Positions 60,111-64,000 of a stretch of DNA of 64,000 nucleotides are shown here, in pieces. A program made the translations under genes and the position numbers. A model generated the notes under the pieces. It searched no databases, was not told the origin of the DNA, and saw only the letters and a program-made list of their open reading frames with translations. Within the stretch, counting starts at the first letter, position 1. Each line of letters begins with the position of its first letter. Source of the stretch: Diospyros lotus (taxonomy: Eukaryota > Streptophyta > Magnoliopsida > Ericales > Ebenaceae); assembly GCF_014633365.1 (NCBI RefSeq), contig NC_068341.1, positions 24,472,339 through 24,536,338 on the forward strand. The letters run 5' to 3'.

Positions 60111-61606
60111 TGAACCGTGATAAAACCCTTGTTGTGGTGATCACTAGTAAAAGTGATTCGGATTGCAAATCCTTCAAGTGGGTAAGCTTGAAGGTAGTGG
60201 AGTAGGCGAGTGCCAAACCACTATAAATCTTGTGTGCAAGTGTTCTTTAGCTTTCGCATATCATTATTGCCTATTACACATGCTTTCATATGTTTTGTTA
60301 TCAAAGTCTAAAATAGTTTTCTTGTGCATAAACTTATACATATACATAGAAAACATATCTTTGATATACAAACATCTTTGGTATACTCTTATTTATGTAT
60401 ATCATCTTTACCAAAGATCATTAGTTTGAAATACAAGGTAAACGATTTCAAATCAAGCAAAACAGTGAAGTAGATTTCGAAACATATATAGTAGGTTTCA
60501 AAACTTACTTAACAGAAATGTTTATTTCGAAACATATAGCTTATATTTCGAACCCTAGTATTCTACCAACAATCAAAGTTTTAAATTATCGAAAATCTAC
60601 CTAATCCCAATTCACCCCCCTCTTGGGATATATTTGCCATCATTAGGAACTAACACATAATAACCCCATGGCATCGTGGTTTCAGGATATGGAAACTGAT
60701 GAGGCATGGGAGCAAAAGGTTGTGAGGGTGGTGGTGGGGGTGGTGACTGGAGATTGAATTGTGTGGATTGGACAACATATGTGGAGTCAGGAGAAGAATA
60801 TTGCGAACCAGAATTGGCATCTGGCGAAGGTGTGGTTGGCTGCACTCCTCACCCTACAATTTAAATAGCGTTAATCAGTTTTGGATGTTCAGTGTTGAAA
60901 TGGTGAGGAGGTTTAAACTCACCAGTGTGTGAGTGTAGTTGTAGCACAAATATAAATTCCGGACAAGTCCGGGTCGATTCACTGGGAGGTTTATTTAACA
61001 AAAGAATGGTTCATTCGGGTTGATTTATCCAAAGAGAGCTAAGTTTTCCTGATTGTGAAAAGGTTTTTTTTTTTTTTTGAATATTAAAAAGGTCTTGGGT
61101 TGAGGCGAGTTCAGAACCAATGCCTTATAAATCTCTTATAGTAATTTAAACAGCAATATTAATCTGAAATAAACAGAGGATCGTTTCGTAGTTATAATTC
61201 AAGATACGAATGATTCTTAGCTAAGCAACCCTCATACATGATATGATGGTTCTGGGTTAAGATATCACTGTAAATTTTATTATACTAGAGACTATGATTT
61301 GATTGTCTGAGCTTGGGTATATCTCATCTCCAATTCTAGCAACTTTCATACATGGCATGAGAGTTCTAAGTTAGGATGATGACCCAATCCAAACTCACAA
61401 AATCATTTATACACTCAACTCGAGTTTAACTCAGATAAATCTTGCATTCATCGAGGTTTGGCTTATCTTGAGATTCAAGAACATTGGACACTGTCCTCGC
61501 CTTAACCCAAGATTAGATTTAGCTACTCATTTCCATTTTTAAAATAAATTGGCAGGAATTTAAATGACGGGAATTAAAAGACAGTATTTAAAAGACTATT
61601 TTTTAA

Positions 61607-61755
61607 CCGACCATATAGGCGGTATATAATTTAAAGACAATAATTGAAAGACTATTTTGACCGACCATATAGGCGGTATATAATTGAAAGATAATAATTG
61701 AAATTGCAAGAATTTAAAGGCAGAAATTAACCGACCATTTAGGCGGTGGATAATG
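61607..61755 (-). repeat. Three copies of a CCGACCATATAGGCGGT unit
   Basis: ACCGACCATATAGGCGGTATATAA occurs at about 61607 and 61662, and a variant (CCATTTAGGCGGTGGATAA) at about 61728. It lies downstream of the TATA box in LTR orientation. Confidence 0.85.
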
Positions 61756-61971
61756 AAGTAACAATAAATGACATAAGAATTTAAATAAGAAAAAGAAGAA
61801 GTAAGATTTGCAAGAGAAAATAAAAAAGAACAAGAGCAATTAAAACAACTAAAATTTCATTCAAGAATAATCCCCTCTTACAAGTGCACCTAAGTGCTCT
61901 ATTTATAGGCTAAAAGATGTAATGGAAACCACTTAATTATATAATTTAATAATACAAAATATCTAATTGAT

Positions 61972-62145
61972 GATGTAAGCAATGATGTCATTTTAACCAT
62001 GATGTAAGCAATGATGTCATCTTATCCCATGATGTAAGCGATGATGTCATCCTATCCCATGATGTAAGCGATGATGTCATCATATCCCATGATGTAAGCG
62101 ATGATGTCATCCTATCCCATGATGTAAGCGATGATGTCATCCTAT
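61972..62145 (-). repeat. 30-bp minisatellite, six units
   Basis: Unit GATGTAAGCGATGATGTCAT followed by CCTATCCCAT. Copies start at 61972, 62001, 62031, 62061, 62091 and 62121. The first two units are the most diverged. In LTR orientation it lies 65 bp upstream of the TATA box; each unit contains TGATGTCATC/GATGACATCA, close to a bZIP-type TGACATCA core. Confidence 0.92.
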
Positions 62146-62522
62146 TTGTGGGACTTGGGCTTTTCATATTTTTGGGCTTTGGGTCTTCTTTGTGTTGGGC
62201 TTGAGCTTGGGCTTGGGCTTGGGCCTTCCTTGTGTTGGGCTTGAGCTTGGGCTTAGGCTTGTCTTATGTTGGATTCTATTTGATTGTTGGGCCAAGTGCA
62301 CATGAAACATCCTCTAGACTCCATAGTTGGCCCATGATTTTGAGCAACAATAATGGGTAATCCAACGTCTTCGATTTATGCCCCTAATTAATTGTAGAAG
62401 ACAGCTTTCTTGCTTCATCCTGTAATAATATATAATGCAAATAATTATTTATTTTAAGCATAATTATAAAGCCAAAATAGGGATATAATTCATTAGGATA
62501 TAGGAAATATTGACCCTTATCA

Positions 62523-63103
62523 CACCCCCCAACTTGAATATTGCTAGTCCCTTAGCAATTAGATTATACACCAGCCATGATCTAATCGCAATACTTGCAT
62601 GAATATAAAAATTTCAAATTTGAAACCAAAATGCGTAGAGTAGAACATTCAAAATAAGTCGAACATTCAAAATTAGATTTATGGTTAAAGGTCATACAAT
62701 CTTAGGAATGGCAATCAGGATGATCAATACACAGATTTACTCCCTCGAAGTTTTGACTTTAAACCTTACTATGGATTTTCTCTCTAATAAAACGATTCCT
62801 CAGGTGTACACACAAAGGGGTGCACCGTTATAAGAGTAAATGTATAACAAGTTCAAACTCGGTGTCATCCCAAATACAAAGAACGTATTTTTATGAAAGA
62901 ACAGGGAAATTAACATAGCTTCATGACTGGAATAATGCCATAGATAAATAACTTCTGAATTTAAACAGAATTCCCTACTCCGAACTCGAATCTTGAGATC
63001 ACATGATTTATAGCATCAAGAGAGGCCAAACTAGGTTGTAATGGGGCTATGAGGTTAATACGGGTTGTCAAAGAAAAGGGTAAAGTGTGCAAATGGTGTG
63101 TCA

Positions 63104-63139
<36 letters not shown>

Positions 63140-63899
63140 GCACTAATCTCAAATTAGACATATTTTTTTTTCTTCAGCATTTATTTTGAAACACTCATGC
63201 TGAAAAGCTAAGAGAACTTTCTTTTTTTTTTTTTTTTTTTTTTCTCTTTTTTTTTTTATATGAAAATACCGAGATAGACTGATTCCTAGAAACACACCAG
63301 GTTAGACAAACTTCATATGGTTACAGGTTTAGACGAAGGTAAGGAAAGAAATTGTGCTAAGAACAGCTCAAATGGGCTAGTAATGGAGGTTAATGTAAAG
63401 AAAGAAAAAGGTTAATAGGCCCAAATTGAAAGAAATTGCTCTCCCTATCATACTTCTATAAAACAATGTTACTCAGTCAACTAATTCAGAGTTTGAAACC
63501 AGCCAAATTCATCCGCTATCATACTAGACATTCAAAGCTAATTGATGCTTTGAAGCTATTGAAAAGATGAGATAAACAATAAAGCATATTTAGAGTAAGT
63601 GTTATTTCACTCAGAAGTAACGATTATCAGGCTCAAACACTCACTCGGGTAATAGTCTTTACTTCTGTTGAGGGATCATGCAGTGTGCTAATCAGCTAAT
63701 TACCATTGCCTTTGACTTTATGACAGATAAACCAATTTCTAATTATTGAACACCCGATGCATGCAAATCATCTATTCTAATTCCATACATATACGTTTTC
63801 AAATAAGAAATTAATGCATTCATGATTCATATTGCAAATTCAACTGGCTATCAGTGTACAATTCCAAAGCTTTAGGGATAGCATTATTTAAAGCACACA

Positions 63900-63936
<37 letters not shown>

Positions 63937-64000
63937 CACACAAAACTACAAGCATGCAATTGCAAATTCACAGTTAAACATAGACCAGATAATTCATAAA
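62523..64000 (-). mobile_element. Internal 3' region of the Tat/Athila-like element
   Basis: Polypurine tract at 62523-62535 (minus AAGTTGGGGGGTG), then noncoding sequence with TTGCTAAGGGACTAGCAATA. This is the usual style of the region upstream of the 3' LTR in Tat elements. There is no coding sequence up to the window edge. It includes T runs at 63107-63138, 63223-63258 and 63902-63932. Confidence 0.65.

Larger units (their letters stand above)
59030..60560 (+). repeat. GTTTCGAAAC palindrome array in SIRE-like LTR
   Basis: About fourteen copies of GTTTCGAAAC or ATTTCGAAAC. Eleven lie between 59080 and 59550, just upstream of the TATA box, usually as ATGTTTCGAAACC. The others are at 60475-60560, near the LTR 3' end. 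Confidence 0.9.
58456..60655 (+). mobile_element. SIRE-like Ty1/copia solo LTR in the CACTA-4 gene
   Basis: Starts TGTTGTTGTACTTTTTGTAC and ends TTAGGAACTAACA, with perfect TSD cataa (58451-58455 and 60656-60660). Removing it with one TSD copy leaves the gene's reading frame open across the site. CCCAATTCACCCCCCTCTTG near its 3' end is typical of SIRE/Maximus LTRs. Length 2,200 bp. A run of five GGTTTGAGTT(T/G)AGCC...AAACTCA units lies at 59925-60095. TATA box at 59597. Confidence 0.93.
56893..60845 (-). pseudogene. Plant transposase Ptta/En/Spm (Transposase_24) gene of CACTA-4
   Basis: Exons on the minus strand. A first part at 60845-60661, Pro/Ser-rich (MQPTTPSPDANSG, PPPPPPSQPF), continues at 58450-58220 with PPTFYPPDVIPPSG and ends VEEMVENTYLAMNSV at a GTGAGT donor. 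Next is an exon near 58100-57997 (LGKIWRARYTESWIHWDEVP, GTAAGT donor). Next, about 57915-57640 has RIWLTWNKSGRRSFRSHMH, a TGA, then MWTDLDVRKALNAKWAE and GGSLHTGGPIPFSLTQRRL. Then 57540-57427 (LNREPNEFEFFRRTHMRKDN, VWVDDRSRAVA). The last exon (57345-56893) starts EKYDRLTVEA, shifts frame by one base, and ends in a coiled coil and acidic tail (DQDEGDNDEDENDNNNDD). Family members bind CACTA ends and assist transposition. Broken by the LTR, a stop and a frameshift. Confidence 0.8.
60882..62522 (-). mobile_element. Tat/Athila-like 3' LTR
   Basis: On the minus strand the LTR begins TGATAAGGGTCAATATTTCC at 62522, directly after the polypurine tract AAGTTGGGGGGTG. It carries a TATA box (TATAAATAG, 61899-61907) and near its end the inverted GAATCGACCCGGACTT and CACTGGTGAG blocks also seen in the 47542 family. 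The far end is near 60882 (TGGATG on the plus strand) but is not fixed by a TSD, because the other LTR is beyond the window. It interrupts the upstream part of the CACTA-4 gene region. Confidence 0.75.
56061..64000 (-). mobile_element. CACTA-4, En/Spm-type transposon, right end beyond window
   Basis: Left TIR CACTACAAGAAAAAATC at 56061, preceded by tta in Tekay LTR sequence that is unbroken at 38367. Subterminal units are CGTCACAGATCTGTGACGGG and variants. It carries a minus-strand Transposase_24-type gene. The right TIR and second tta are not in the window because of later insertions (58456-60655 and about 60882 onward). Confidence 0.88.

Noticed and set aside
61972..62145. Regular 30-bp repeats resembling a CRISPR array
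   Set aside because: No spacers, plant context, and the units are contiguous; it is a minisatellite.
63107..63932. Long T runs as poly-A tails of minus-strand LINE or SINE insertions
   Set aside because: No LINE or SINE body or TSD beside them; they lie in the noncoding 3' region of a Tat/Athila-like element, where such tracts are common.
1..64000. tRNA, rRNA, organellar inserts, pararetrovirus copies
   Set aside because: No cloverleaf, rDNA blocks, plastid genes or viral coat or movement-protein motifs were seen; the only tRNA-like sequence is the complementary primer-binding site at 49208.

Overview
This window is intergenic DNA from a large, repeat-rich plant nuclear genome. The only host gene remnant is a CYP71-type cytochrome P450 pseudogene. 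Its sequence and the mix of Tekay/Del, Athila/Tat and SIRE-like retroelements suggest a eudicot, but the species cannot be named. I see no intact host gene, rRNA, tRNA or CRISPR array. Nearly everything else is transposable elements inserted into one another. Many boundaries are fixed to the base by target-site duplications (TSDs) read directly from the sequence.

Layout, left. 1-1040 is the tail of a Tekay/Del-type Ty3 LTR. 1041-2851 plus 11505-11645 are two halves of an older, unassigned LTR family, split by CACTA-1 (2852-11504, TSD agt). CACTA-1 carries a Tekay solo LTR (2980-5747, TSD caaat). A hAT element (12277-20077, TSD gaacatat) holds CACTA-2 (13074-19835, TSD atg). A Tekay solo LTR (20134-23215, TSD gaacg) lies next to the P450 pseudogene (23328-25539, minus strand).

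Middle. 26036-31609 is a mosaic: LTR-like remnants, a truncated Tekay 5' LTR with its leader, a CACTA fragment that has lost its right end, and a second copy of the unassigned LTR tail. That tail supplies the empty site for CACTA-1. 31756-33479 is an Athila/Tat-type solo LTR (TSD gacag). 33485-36286 holds weak LTR relics and unassigned DNA. 36287-36909 is the 3' end of a Ty1/copia element, ending in a 16-bp-stem hairpin that looks like repair filler.

Right. From 36975 to beyond 56060 runs one Tekay/Del-type element on the minus strand. It has LTRs, a primer-binding region, a decayed gag and a polypurine tract, but no pol. It has been hit by an Athila/Tat solo LTR (39811-41620), a copia-like solo LTR (42068-44034), a CCTTCGGAAGG-rich LTR-like insert (about 44300-45122), a nearly whole gag-only Athila-like element (47542-55514, itself holding a solo LTR at 54190-55325), and CACTA-4 (from 56061). 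CACTA-4 carries a minus-strand Transposase_24-type gene broken by a SIRE-like solo LTR (58456-60655). Another Tat/Athila-like element starts at about 60882 and runs off the window.

The most unusual signal is that four different retroelement families carry dense scattered arrays of short palindromes centred on TTCGAA, TCCGGA or TTCGGAA. Three of these arrays lie just upstream of a TATA box. Seven solo LTRs with perfect 5-bp TSDs also show strong removal of elements by LTR-LTR recombination.
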